A stretch of DNA of 59,379 nucleotides from Actinomycetes bacterium (GTDB lineage Bacteria > Actinomycetota > Actinomycetes > Propionibacteriales > Propionibacteriaceae), in the NCBI GenBank assembly GCA_023443125.1, contig JAEZVO010000079.1, positions 1 through 59,379 of the forward strand. Reading direction: 5' to 3'. Of the stretch, positions 42,107 to 50,866 are shown in pieces; position 1 is the stretch's first letter, and every line of letters begins with the position of its first letter. Position numbers and translations under genes: made by a program. A model generated the notes under the pieces. The model made no database searches, was not told where the DNA came from, and saw only the letters and a program-made list of their open reading frames with translations.

Positions 42107-42559
42107 ATGCGACACATCGTTCGGCTCCCGGTACTGCTCCTCGCTGTATGGGTGGGCCTGGCGTTCACGTTGCTGTTCGGCGTCGATTGGGGGCTGCAAC
42201 AGCTTCTGGCGACGCGCCACCTGCTCGGAGCGGGGGCTGCCGGCGGTCTGATCTGGCTGGCCGGGCTGTTGATTCCTCTCGGGCATCCGCGACGGGATCC
42301 GCGCTTCGGCACGATGTGGACGATCGTGATGTTCTTGATCGGCATCGTCGGCGGGATTGTGGCCTACCAGGTGACGTACTTTCTCGGCGCCCCGGAGCAG
42401 CAGGTGCACTACACGCTGGCAGACATGGCCGGGATCTTCCTGATTCCAGCCATCATGGCCGGGTGGATCGCCCTCGTCGCGGCGATCGACCTCACGCTCG
42501 TGACGCGCGCCGGCCCAGCTCGACCCGTCGCAGCAACACAGCGATGGATGCACCGCTGA
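42107..42559 (+). CDS. Hypothetical four-segment membrane protein
   Basis: A 150-residue protein with four hydrophobic segments, about residues 5-25, 40-58, 68-90 and 105-128. A short positively charged loop (PRRDPRF) follows segment 2, and the C-terminus is basic. No recognised domain. The real-gene call rests on the precise -10/ATG spacing, four clear membrane segments and its fit between purC and rnhA. It converges on the RNase HI gene with a 9-base gap. Function unknown. Confidence 0.7.
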   Translation: MRHIVRLPVLLLAVWVGLAFTLLFGVDWGLQQLLATRHLLGAGAAGGLIWLAGLLIPLGHPRRDPRFGTMWTIVMFLIGIVGGIVAYQVTYFLGAPEQQVHYTLADMAGIFLIPAIMAGWIALVAAIDLTLVTRAGPARPVAATQRWMHR

Positions 42560-42568
42560 GTTCCGCTG

Positions 42569-43471
42569 TCAGCGCTTCGTGACCTGCGCGAACCGCAATT
42601 TCCAGCCGTCGCCCGTGCGCTGCCAGAGGTTGAATCGCAGCTTGGTGCGCTGCTGCCAGCGCATGCCTACCACGCCGTCGGCGTACTGATCGATGCCGAG
42701 CACCTCGAAGCCCTTGTCATCGAGCGGTTTCCAGGCGCCATACGACGCATCGACGATCTGCCCGTCGACCGAGTGCGAAATCACGTCGGGGTGCAGCAGC
42801 GTGCGCAGCTTGGCCTCGTCGGTGCGCACCTCGTCGGAGAGCAGCTTCTTGGTGAGCGCCAACAGCTCGCCCTTGACTCTGGGCGATGCCGTGCCTGGCG
42901 TGGGGCTCGTCGGCTCCATTTCAGCCGCGACGGTGAGCAGATCGGGTTCTTCCTCCCGCTGTCCTATCTCGAAGGCCGACTCGGACGTGCAGGCGGGGGC
43001 GCCGTCGAAACCTGGGCCGACGTCGGGGCGGCGGCCGGATTGGAACGCTTCGGCGGCGGCGCGGGCTCGTGCGTCGGCGGCCTCGTTGAGGCGATGCCCG
43101 GCGTGCCCCTTCACCCACTCGAACGACACCTTGCGGCCGCGCATCGCCTCGTCGATAGCCTTCATGAGCTCAACGTTTTGGACGGGTTTGCCGTCGGCTT
43201 TCTTCCACCCTTTACGCTTCCAGCCGGCCATCCACTTCGTGATCGAGTTGATGACGTACTGCGAGTCGCACAGCACCTTGAGCGGGCGCGGCTCGTTCGC
43301 GGTGGACTGCAGCAGCTGCAGCACCGCCATGAGCTCGCCCATGTTGTTCGTGCCGCGCTCCCAGCCGCCGGCCGCCCAGTGGTTGTCGTCGATGTACCAC
43401 GCCCAACCGGCAGGCCCGGGATTACTGAGCGATGACCCGTCGGCGGCGGCTACCAGCTCGTCAGTGGCCAT
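42569..43471 (-). CDS. Ribonuclease HI fused to a SnoaL/DUF4440-like domain
   Basis: A 300-residue protein. Residues 1-145 are RNase HI: catalytic Asp11 (AAADGSSLSN), Glu46 (NNMGELMAV), Asp69 (LCDSQYVI) and Asp133 (NEAADARARA), with His126 in KGHAGHRLNE. After a Pro/Ser/Glu-rich linker, the C-terminal approximately 115 residues (SDEVRTDEAKLRTLLHPDVI onward, ending GDGWKLRFAQVTKR) look like a SnoaL/DUF4440 cone fold. Its ATG overlaps the adenosine deaminase stop by 11 bases. The nuclease likely removes RNA-DNA hybrids; the partner domain's role is unknown. Confidence 0.85.
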   Translation of the reverse strand: MATDELVAAADGSSLSNPGPAGWAWYIDDNHWAAGGWERGTNNMGELMAVLQLLQSTANEPRPLKVLCDSQYVINSITKWMAGWKRKGWKKADGKPVQNVELMKAIDEAMRGRKVSFEWVKGHAGHRLNEAADARARAAAEAFQSGRRPDVGPGFDGAPACTSESAFEIGQREEEPDLLTVAAEMEPTSPTPGTASPRVKGELLALTKKLLSDEVRTDEAKLRTLLHPDVISHSVDGQIVDASYGAWKPLDDKGFEVLGIDQYADGVVGMRWQQRTKLRFNLWQRTGDGWKLRFAQVTKR

Positions 43472-44522
43472 AGCCGGGGAGGATGATGCGCTCGAGCAGG
43501 TCGAGCTTCTCGTCGTGGTGCAGGAATGACGCCTGGAGAGCGTCGACGGTGATGCGCTCGAAGTCGTCTACGCCCCACCCGAAGGCCTCGGAGACACGGG
43601 CAAACTCGCGGCTCATGGACGTACCGGACATGAGGCGGTTGTCGCAGTTGATGGAAATGTTGAAGCCCAGGTCGAACAGCAACCCGATGGGGTGCTCCTC
43701 GATGGAGTCGGCAACGCCCGTCTGCAGGTTCGATGTGGGGCACACCTCGAGCATGATTTGCTGGTCGAGCACGTACTGCGCGAGGCGCCCTAGCGCGGGC
43801 TGTTCGCCGGTGAGGTCGATGTCTTCGACGATCCGTACGCCGTGGCCGATGCGGCGCGCTCCGCAGATTTGGACCGCCTCGAACACCGACTTCGGGCCGC
43901 ACGCCTCGCCCGCGTGAATAGTGAAGGGGAAGTTGTTGCGTCGCAGGTGCTCGAATGCCTTCGCGAAGCGGGTGCAGGGGAAGCCGTCCTCTGCGCCTGC
44001 GATGTCGAAGCCGGCGACGGAATCGTCGCGGAAGTCGAGGGCGAGCTGAGCAATGTCGGTCGTCGGTTCGCCGTGGCGCATCGAGGTGAGGATCTGGCGC
44101 GCGACGATGGTGCGCCCGTCGGCCTGTGCTGCAGCGACGCCGTCGGCGATACCGTCGCGTACTGCCTCGACGGCCTGCTCTACCGTGAGATCGCGTGTGA
44201 CGTGCTGCTCGGGCGCCCACCGCAGCTCTGCGTAGGCGGCGCCGTCGGCGGCCAGGTCTTCGACGGCCTCCTTTGCGACGCGGATGAGGTGCTCGCGGTT
44301 GCGCATGGCTGCGACGGTGTAGTCGAAGGTCTGCAAGTACGACGGCAATGAGCCTGAGTCAGCCTGCTCGAAGAACCAGCCTTCCAGGGTGTCGGCATCC
44401 ATGCAGGGCACCTCGTGGCCGATGTCGCCGAGGTGGTCGATAACCGTCTCTCCGCGCAGCCCACCGTCGAGGTGTTCGTGCAGGGCCACCTTGGGCAGCG
44501 CCTTCAACTGTTCCATGTCCAT
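43461..44522 (-). CDS. add: Adenosine deaminase
   Basis: Converts adenosine and deoxyadenosine to inosines for purine salvage. The 353-residue product contains the metal site HEHLDGGL, the catalytic HAGEACGP, the RIGHGVRI loop and SINCDNRLMSGTS with the metal Asp. The ATG at 44522 lies exactly 7 nt after TAGGCT, so it is leaderless; an ATG two codons later is possible. It runs into rnhA. A repeat array and the kdp operon separate it from cytidine deaminase on the same strand. Confidence 0.95.
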   Translation of the reverse strand: MDMEQLKALPKVALHEHLDGGLRGETVIDHLGDIGHEVPCMDADTLEGWFFEQADSGSLPSYLQTFDYTVAAMRNREHLIRVAKEAVEDLAADGAAYAELRWAPEQHVTRDLTVEQAVEAVRDGIADGVAAAQADGRTIVARQILTSMRHGEPTTDIAQLALDFRDDSVAGFDIAGAEDGFPCTRFAKAFEHLRRNNFPFTIHAGEACGPKSVFEAVQICGARRIGHGVRIVEDIDLTGEQPALGRLAQYVLDQQIMLEVCPTSNLQTGVADSIEEHPIGLLFDLGFNISINCDNRLMSGTSMSREFARVSEAFGWGVDDFERITVDALQASFLHHDEKLDLLERIILPGYGH

Positions 44523-44529
44523 GCGCGTC

Positions 44530-44535
44530 AGCCTA
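44530..44535 (-). promoter_or_regulatory. -10 box for leaderless add
   Basis: TAGGCT on the minus strand, 7 nt before the ATG at 44522. Confidence 0.6.
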
Positions 44536-44610
44536 GCCCTGAGCACCGTCAACGTCGACATGTGCCCTGTCGGCGTGCTTCCTTGGTCGTCGGGTGGGCT
44601 TCCTCCTCTC

Positions 44611-44993
44611 CCCGACCGTCGAGTAAGCCCGTCTGCCCCTCCCCGACCGTCGAGTAGGCGCGAAGCGCCGCATCGAGACGCAGCGACAAGGTTTCGATAC
44701 GCCCGCTACGCGGGCTACTCAACCACCGGCGTGGCCGGGGCCCTGATCCCCGACCATCGAGTAGGCGACGTAGTCGCCATATCGAGACGCAGCAACGAGG
44801 TTTCGATACGCCCGCTACGCAGGCTACTCAACCACCGGCGTGACCGGGGCCCTGATCCCCGACCGTCGAGTAGGCGACGTAGTCGCCATATCGAGACGCA
44901 GCGACGAGGTTTCGATATGCGCCTTCGGCGCTACTCAACCACCGAGGCCAGGCGCGGCTCAACCACCGAGGCCAAGCGCGGCTCAACCACCGG
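44611..44993. repeat. Palindromic repeat array A (three full units plus fragments)
   Basis: Full units at 44643-44729, 44750-44838 and 44859-44946. Each reads CCGACCGTCGAGTAGGCG, a short hairpin, CATATCGAGACGCAGCGAC, then GGTTTCGATACGCCCGC, another hairpin, and CTACTCAACCACCGG. The second half is roughly the reverse complement of the first. A half-unit precedes (44611) and two clipped CTCAACCACCG fragments follow. The array ends 8 bases before the kdpE stop, so it fills the 3' flank of the kdp operon. Confidence 0.9.
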
Positions 44994-45000
44994 GGACCGC

Positions 45001-45711
45001 TCACTCGTCGGTGGGGTCGCCGGCGAGCCGATACCCCATGCCTGGCTCGGTGATGATGATGCTGGGATGCGACGGGTCGTCCTCCAGCTTGCGGCGCAAG
45101 GCGGCAGCATAGACGCGTAGATACTGTGTCTCCTCGATGTACGCACTCCCCCACACTTCTTCCAGAAGAACGCGCTGAGACACCAGTACACCTTGATGGC
45201 GCGCCAAGACTTCCAGAAAGCGCCATTCCGTGGGCGTGAGGTGGACAGGCTTCCCGGCCCGGGTCACAGAGCAGTCAGCAAGGTTGATCGCGAGGTCTCC
45301 AACGTGCAGTACCGGGTCTCCTGGCGCCGGAGATCCGCGTCGAAGCAGGGCGCGCAGCCGGGCGAGAAGCTCCCGCATCTCGAACGGTTTGGTGACGTAA
45401 TCGTCGGCTCCGGCATCGAGCGCATCGACTTTATCGTCGGAGGTGTGACGGGCAGACAGCACGAGAATCGGCACGTCGCTCCACCCACGGATGCCTGCAA
45501 TCACTTCGTGGCCGTCCATGTCTGGCAACCCCAGGTCGAGGACGATCACGTCGACGTGCGCGTCCGTCATTGCTTGTAACGCAGCTCGCCCCGAGTTTGC
45601 CGTCAATGGCACGAACCCGCGCACCCGAAGATTGATTTCCAACGCCCGCGCGAGGCTCGGTTCATCATCAACCACCAGCACAGTTCGCCCCAGCGCCTCA
45701 CTATCGGTCAT
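45001..45711 (-). CDS. kdpE: Response regulator KdpE
   Basis: A 236-residue OmpR/PhoB-type regulator. The receiver has acidic pocket DDE (residues 15-17) and phosphoacceptor Asp59 (VLDLGLPDMDG), with Lys in YVTKPFEMRELL. The C-terminal winged helix is HLTPTEWRFLEVLARHQG to LRVYAAALRRKLEDD. The ATG at 45711 overlaps the kdpD stop by 11 bases; an ATG at 45720 is also possible. Last gene of the kdp operon, with a repeat array directly after it. Confidence 0.95.
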   Translation of the reverse strand: MTDSEALGRTVLVVDDEPSLARALEINLRVRGFVPLTANSGRAALQAMTDAHVDVIVLDLGLPDMDGHEVIAGIRGWSDVPILVLSARHTSDDKVDALDAGADDYVTKPFEMRELLARLRALLRRGSPAPGDPVLHVGDLAINLADCSVTRAGKPVHLTPTEWRFLEVLARHQGVLVSQRVLLEEVWGSAYIEETQYLRVYAAALRRKLEDDPSHPSIIITEPGMGYRLAGDPTDE

Positions 45712-48205
45712 GATCACCATTGTGCTCGCGCTCGGTGGGTAAACGAAGTTCCATTGTCAAACCGCCGCCGGGGGTGTCACGGGCAACGATGTGCGCACCA
45801 ATGGCGTGGGCGAAGCCCTGCGCGACGGCAAGGCCGAGTCCCACTCCCGTCCCCTTATCTCCGAGCTGCTGGAACGGTTTGAAGATTTGTTCGCGGCGAG
45901 CTGCTGAGACACCCGGACCATGATCGATGACCCGAAACACCACTTCGTCGGGTTCAGATTGCACATCCAGTATTACGGGTGAACCGTCCGGCTGGTGGCG
46001 TGACGCGTTGTCGACGAGGTTGCCGAGAATACGCTCGATCAAGCCTTGATCGGATTGAAGCACTTGTGCACTCGGGTCGAGACGAACTTCCAGCGACGGA
46101 TGGTCTCTACGCATGATGGCCGCCAGCTCTGCCGGGCTGACTGATTCCATCACCACGCTCAAATGGCCTGTTCTCAACCGTGTCATATCTAGCAGGTTGG
46201 CGATCAAACGCTCGAGCCGTTCGGCGTTGTCATCCACCATCTGCACGAGCTCGAGACGGTATTGCGCTGGCAAATCCACCTCGGGGTCAAGCAGGCTTGA
46301 TGATGCCGCTTTGATGGCCGCGAGCGGAGTTCGCAGATCATGCGAAACTGCTGCCAAGAGTGCGGTCTGGAGCCCATCACGGGCCTCCAGCTCCGCAACC
46401 TGGCGAGCCTGCGCTCGCAGCGAATCCCTCTCAAGTCGCGCCTGGAACTGGTGCCCAAATGCAGTGAGCACGCGCTCGTCAGATGCTCGCAGCGCATCTC
46501 CCCAGCAAGCAATCTGCACGTGTTCGTCGATACGCACGACGCTTTCGGGTGTGCCATCACATTCCCCACTGGTGCCAACGTTCTCCCATGGGGACATCAC
46601 GGATGAACGTCGTTGGAGCGCGGCCCCCAACTGGCGGAAGGTTTCGCGCACCACGTCGAGCGCGCTTTCGACGGTGAGGTCGGCCGCGAGCGTCTGCTCG
46701 GTGAGCAAGAAGAGCATGTCTGCTTCGCTGCGCGCATGCACGGCAGCGCGAGCACGCGCGATAGCTTGATCGACGACGCCCGCCACCGCGACGCCGAGCA
46801 GTACTGAGACGATGAGCGAAATCACAGATTTTGGATCTGCGATGGTGAAGGTGCCAATCGGCGGGGTAAAGAACCAGTTGAGCAGCGCTCCCCCTTCGAA
46901 GGCACTGGCCAGCGCTGGAACAATCCCCCCAACGAGCGCCACGACGACAGTCACGGCGAGGAAGAGCATCGTCGAGAGCGCTTCATTCGCTTGGTGCCAG
47001 ACGTTGAGCCCGCACGTAAGGGCGACGGGAAGCGCGAGGGCCAACCCTAGTCCCAATGCCCTGCGCCGCCGGCTAAGGCGCGGGATTCGTCGGTGTCCTC
47101 CTCTGGAGGCCCACTGGTGCGTGACCACGTGCACGTCGATGTCCCCCGCCCCGGCAATGATCTGGCGATCTACCGGCGTGCGGAAGAACCGCTGCCAGCG
47201 CGAAGCACGCGTGTTGCCGACGACGATGCTGGTGGCGTTCATTTTGCGTGCGTATTCGAGAATCGCATCGGCTGGGTCGTCGCCAGCGAGGGTGAGAAAC
47301 GTCCCGTCGAGATCCTCGACGAGGCGCCGCTGCTCGGCCAACGCCCGTCGGTCAGAGTGCACAAGCCCGTCTTGCCTGGCGACGTAAACCGCCAACAGAT
47401 CGCCACCGGCACCCTTGTGTGCGATACGTGCGCCTCTGCGCAACAGCATCGCCCCTTCTGGGCCGCCGGACAGCGCCACGACGACTCTGTCTCGGGTCTG
47501 CCAGGTGTCTGCAATGGAGTTGGAATCGCGGTACCGAAAGAGCCCTTCGTCTACACGATCCGCCACCCACAGCAGCGCCAGCTCGCGTAAGGCAGCCAGA
47601 TTTCCCGGCCGGAAGTAGTTCTTCAGCGCCGCTTCGACCTTGTCGAGGGCATAGACGTTGCCATGGGCGATCCGTCGCCGGAGCGCGTCGGGATCCATGT
47701 CGACCAGCTCGATCTGGTCTGCCGAGCGGACCGTCACATCAGGAACAGTCTCTCGCTGTGTGATACCCGTGATCTGTGCGACAACGTCGTTCAACGATTC
47801 AAGGTGTTGGACGTTCACCGTAGTAATGACGTCAATCCCTGCCGCGAGCAGCGCCTCGACGTCGTCCGCGCGGCGCTCATGCAGGGAACCTTGCACATTA
47901 GTGTGGGCGAGTTCATCGACGAGGGCCACCTCAGGGTCTCGACGCAGCACCGCCTCGACGTCCATCTCTGTAAACTTGGTGCCCCGATACTCGATCTCTC
48001 TCAGCGGCACTTGCTCCAACCCGACGAGCTGGGCGGCTGTTTGCGGCCGCCCGTGCGTCTCCACAACGGCCACCACAACGTCGGTGCCACGCTCTTTTCG
48101 ACGCTGCCCTTCGTTGAGCATCGCATACGTTTTGCCGACGCCGGGGGCGGCCCCGAGAAGAACTCGGAGCCGCCCACGCTCCCGCGTCCGAACGGTTTCG
48201 GTCAT
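45701..48205 (-). CDS. kdpD: Sensor histidine kinase KdpD
   Basis: An 834-residue sensor. The N-terminal KdpD domain has the P-loop GAAPGVGKTYAM; a universal-stress-like domain follows (about 240-360), then four membrane segments (about 395-495), a GAF-like region, and the kinase core with His622 (SHDLRTPLAAIKA) and HATPase motifs GNLVDNASRH, DHGPGVS and GVGLGLAVAQG. It controls kdp expression with KdpE in response to potassium limitation or osmotic stress. It starts 19 bases after kdpC and overlaps kdpE. Confidence 0.96.
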   Translation of the reverse strand: MTETVRTRERGRLRVLLGAAPGVGKTYAMLNEGQRRKERGTDVVVAVVETHGRPQTAAQLVGLEQVPLREIEYRGTKFTEMDVEAVLRRDPEVALVDELAHTNVQGSLHERRADDVEALLAAGIDVITTVNVQHLESLNDVVAQITGITQRETVPDVTVRSADQIELVDMDPDALRRRIAHGNVYALDKVEAALKNYFRPGNLAALRELALLWVADRVDEGLFRYRDSNSIADTWQTRDRVVVALSGGPEGAMLLRRGARIAHKGAGGDLLAVYVARQDGLVHSDRRALAEQRRLVEDLDGTFLTLAGDDPADAILEYARKMNATSIVVGNTRASRWQRFFRTPVDRQIIAGAGDIDVHVVTHQWASRGGHRRIPRLSRRRRALGLGLALALPVALTCGLNVWHQANEALSTMLFLAVTVVVALVGGIVPALASAFEGGALLNWFFTPPIGTFTIADPKSVISLIVSVLLGVAVAGVVDQAIARARAAVHARSEADMLFLLTEQTLAADLTVESALDVVRETFRQLGAALQRRSSVMSPWENVGTSGECDGTPESVVRIDEHVQIACWGDALRASDERVLTAFGHQFQARLERDSLRAQARQVAELEARDGLQTALLAAVSHDLRTPLAAIKAASSSLLDPEVDLPAQYRLELVQMVDDNAERLERLIANLLDMTRLRTGHLSVVMESVSPAELAAIMRRDHPSLEVRLDPSAQVLQSDQGLIERILGNLVDNASRHQPDGSPVILDVQSEPDEVVFRVIDHGPGVSAARREQIFKPFQQLGDKGTGVGLGLAVAQGFAHAIGAHIVARDTPGGGLTMELRLPTEREHNGDHDR

Positions 48206-48224
48206 GTGACTATCATCGCGCCGT

Positions 48225-48785
48225 TCAGGCGCCTTGGGCGAGACAGAGGTTCGTCTTCAAGACGTTGACGGTCGGTTCACCGAGGAATCCGAGCATCCGA
48301 TCCGACGTCGCATCGCTGACGCACTGCTTCACCGTTGCAGCGTCGATGCCGCGTGCCTTCGCGATGCGGTCTATTTGTTGCGCGGCCCACTCCGGTGAAA
48401 TGTCGGGGTCCAGACCCGACGACGACGCCGTCAGCGCATCGGCTGGAGCATCCTTACCAAACTGGGCGCGACGCTCCTGGATCTGCTGCAAAAGCTCAGG
48501 CGAGTTCGGGCCGAGGTTCGAGCCGGCGGATGCGGCACCGTCGTAGTTGGCAGCCGAAGGGCGCGGCCACAGCCACTCATCGCCCTCGAACTGCTGGGCG
48601 ATCAGTGCGGAGCCGACGGGGTGCCCGTCGTGGGAGAGGATGGATCCGTCGGCCTTATCTTTCGCAATGACCTGGCCCGTGGCCCAGACCGCCACCGGGT
48701 ACATGATGCCGAGAATGATGGTTAGCAGGACCATGGACCGAAGTCCGGTGAGTGCATTGGTGAAGAAGTGCTTCATTGGTTTCAC
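48225..48785 (-). CDS. kdpC: Potassium-transporting ATPase subunit KdpC
   Basis: A 186-residue subunit that assists KdpB. A single N-terminal membrane segment (about residues 15-37, MVLLTIILGIMYPVAVWATG) is followed by the extracytoplasmic domain with FEGDEWLWPRPSAANYDGAA and SSGLDPDISPEWA. The GTG at 48785 overlaps the kdpB stop (GTGA); an ATG three codons later (48776) is the alternative. Complete in length. Confidence 0.95.
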   Translation of the reverse strand: MKPMKHFFTNALTGLRSMVLLTIILGIMYPVAVWATGQVIAKDKADGSILSHDGHPVGSALIAQQFEGDEWLWPRPSAANYDGAASAGSNLGPNSPELLQQIQERRAQFGKDAPADALTASSSGLDPDISPEWAAQQIDRIAKARGIDAATVKQCVSDATSDRMLGFLGEPTVNVLKTNLCLAQGA

Positions 48786-50866
48786 ATCCCTGGGATGAGG
48801 CTGACGAAGAGGTCGAGGATCTTGATACCGATGAACGGGGCGATGACGCCGCCCAATCCGTAGATGAGCAGGTTTCTGCGCAGTAGGGCTGCCGCGGAGA
48901 TCGCCCGGTGACGCACGCCCTTCAGCGCCAGTGGCACAAGTGCCACGATGATGAGCGCATTGAAGATCACGGCCGACAAGATGGCGGAGTTTGGCGAGTG
49001 CAGTTGCATGATGTTCAGCGCTGCCAGCTGTGGGAACAAGCCGACGAACAACGCCGGGATAATCGCGAAGTACTTCGCTACGTCGTTGGCAATCGAGAAC
49101 GTCGTGAGCGCACCGCGTGTCATGAGCAGCTGCTTGCCGATCTGCACAATCTCGATGAGCTTCGTCGGATCGGAGTCGAGGTCAACCATGTTGCCCGCCT
49201 CTTTGGCCGCCATCGTGCCGGTGTTCATGGCCACGCCGACGTCGGCCGCCGCGAGTGCAGGGGCATCGTTGGTGCCGTCACCGGCCATGGCTACGAGGGC
49301 GCCCTTGGCTTGTTCACGTTTGATGAGCGCTACCTTGTCGTCGGGTTTCGCTTCGGCGAGGAAATCGTCGACGCCAGCTTCCTCTGCTATTGCCGAAGCG
49401 GTGACCGGGTTATCGCCCGTGATCATGACCGTGCGGATGCCCATGGCGCGCAGCTCGTCGAAGCGCTCCCGGATACCCGTCTTCACCACGTCCTTCAGGT
49501 AGATGATCCCCAGAATGCGTGGGGCGCTATCGGCTGTTTTCGATGCGACGACAAGCGGCGTGCCACCAGCGCCCGATACCTCTGCGACGAGCTGTTCTGC
49601 CGCCGAGCATGCGCTACCGCCGTGTTCTTGGACCCATGCGAAACATGCGCTTGGCGCGCCTTTTCGGATCTGTTCGCCGTTCGCCAGATCGATGCCGGAC
49701 ATGCGAGTTTCCGCGCTGAACGGAACAACCTCACACTGCTTTGCTGAAGCCTCCCACTCATTGGATAGCTCTGCTTCGTTCAGCTGCACGTGCTTGACGA
49801 TCGACCGGCCTTCGGGTGTCTCGTCGGCCAAGGATGCGAGCAGCGCAGCACGGGCGAGCTCGAGTTCCATCACCCCTCCGACGGGCAACAGCTGGTCTGC
49901 CTGCCGGTTGCCGTAGGTGATGGTGCCGGTCTTGTCGAGCAGGAGTGTGGTGCAGTCGCCAGCGGCCTCGACGGCACGTCCAGACATAGCAAGGACGTTG
50001 CGCTGCACCAATCGGTCCATGCCGGCGATACCGATGGCAGACAGCAGGGCCCCAATCGTCGTCGGGATGAGGCATACCAGCAATGCAACGAGAACTACGG
50101 GCGAGATGGCTGCGCCGGAATGGATCGCGAACGGCTGGAGCGTCCCGACGGCGAGCACGAAGACGAGCGTCAGCGCGGAGAGCAGAATGCCGAGCGCCAT
50201 CTCGTTCGGGGTCTTCTTCCGTTCTGCGCCTTCCACGAGGGCGATCATGCGGTCCAAGAACGAGCGTCCGGGCTCCTGCGTGATTTTCACGATGATGCGG
50301 TCCGAGAGCACGCGAGTACCACCCGTGACTGCCGAGCGGTCACCGCCGGATTCGCGAATCACGGGTGCGGATTCACCCGTGATTGCAGATTCATCGACGG
50401 ATGCGACGCCCTCGATGACGTCACCGTCGCCGGGGATCAGTTCTCCGGCGGTGACTTCGACCACGTCGCCCTTCATGAGCTCGGAGCTCGGTACTTCGCT
50501 GATGCTGCCGTCGACGATGCGCCGAGCCGTCGTCGTCTGCTTCGCCGCACGCAAGTGCGCGGCCTGCGCTTTCCCTCGCCCTTCGGCGACTGCTTCAGCG
50601 AGGTTGGCGAAAATCAGCGTCAGCCAAAGCCATACGACGATGAGCACCGCATACGCTGATGGGCGCAGCACAGCGAACACTGTGGCGACGACCGTTCCGA
50701 CGAGCACGACGAACATCACGGGATTGCGCATCATCGTGCGAGGGTGGAGCCGCTGGAGGGCCAGCGGGATGGCATCCACCATCATCTTCCCCAGGCTTGC
50801 CCTGGAGGTTCGGTTGGGCTGCTCGACGTCGGTAGTAGGCGTCGAAGGTGCAATGGTGTTGGTCAC
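48782..50866 (-). CDS. kdpB: Potassium-transporting P-type ATPase subunit KdpB
   Basis: A 694-residue P-type ATPase. The actuator motif is DESAITGESAPVIRESG, the phosphorylation site LLLDKTGTITYGN, and the hinge MVAMAGDGTNDAPALAAADV. Membrane helices M1/M2 lie near 45-90, and M3 onward from about 230. The GTG at 50866 overlaps the kdpA stop (GTGA) and has GGAGG upstream; the long frame to 51262 is a shadow of kdpA. All catalytic residues are intact. Confidence 0.96.
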   Translation of the reverse strand: MTNTIAPSTPTTDVEQPNRTSRASLGKMMVDAIPLALQRLHPRTMMRNPVMFVVLVGTVVATVFAVLRPSAYAVLIVVWLWLTLIFANLAEAVAEGRGKAQAAHLRAAKQTTTARRIVDGSISEVPSSELMKGDVVEVTAGELIPGDGDVIEGVASVDESAITGESAPVIRESGGDRSAVTGGTRVLSDRIIVKITQEPGRSFLDRMIALVEGAERKKTPNEMALGILLSALTLVFVLAVGTLQPFAIHSGAAISPVVLVALLVCLIPTTIGALLSAIGIAGMDRLVQRNVLAMSGRAVEAAGDCTTLLLDKTGTITYGNRQADQLLPVGGVMELELARAALLASLADETPEGRSIVKHVQLNEAELSNEWEASAKQCEVVPFSAETRMSGIDLANGEQIRKGAPSACFAWVQEHGGSACSAAEQLVAEVSGAGGTPLVVASKTADSAPRILGIIYLKDVVKTGIRERFDELRAMGIRTVMITGDNPVTASAIAEEAGVDDFLAEAKPDDKVALIKREQAKGALVAMAGDGTNDAPALAAADVGVAMNTGTMAAKEAGNMVDLDSDPTKLIEIVQIGKQLLMTRGALTTFSIANDVAKYFAIIPALFVGLFPQLAALNIMQLHSPNSAILSAVIFNALIIVALVPLALKGVRHRAISAAALLRRNLLIYGLGGVIAPFIGIKILDLFVSLIPGM

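Noticed and set aside
44611..44993. Regularly spaced repeats that could be taken for a CRISPR array
   Set aside because: Units are long and doubly palindromic, the segments between them are themselves repeated, and no cas genes are near.
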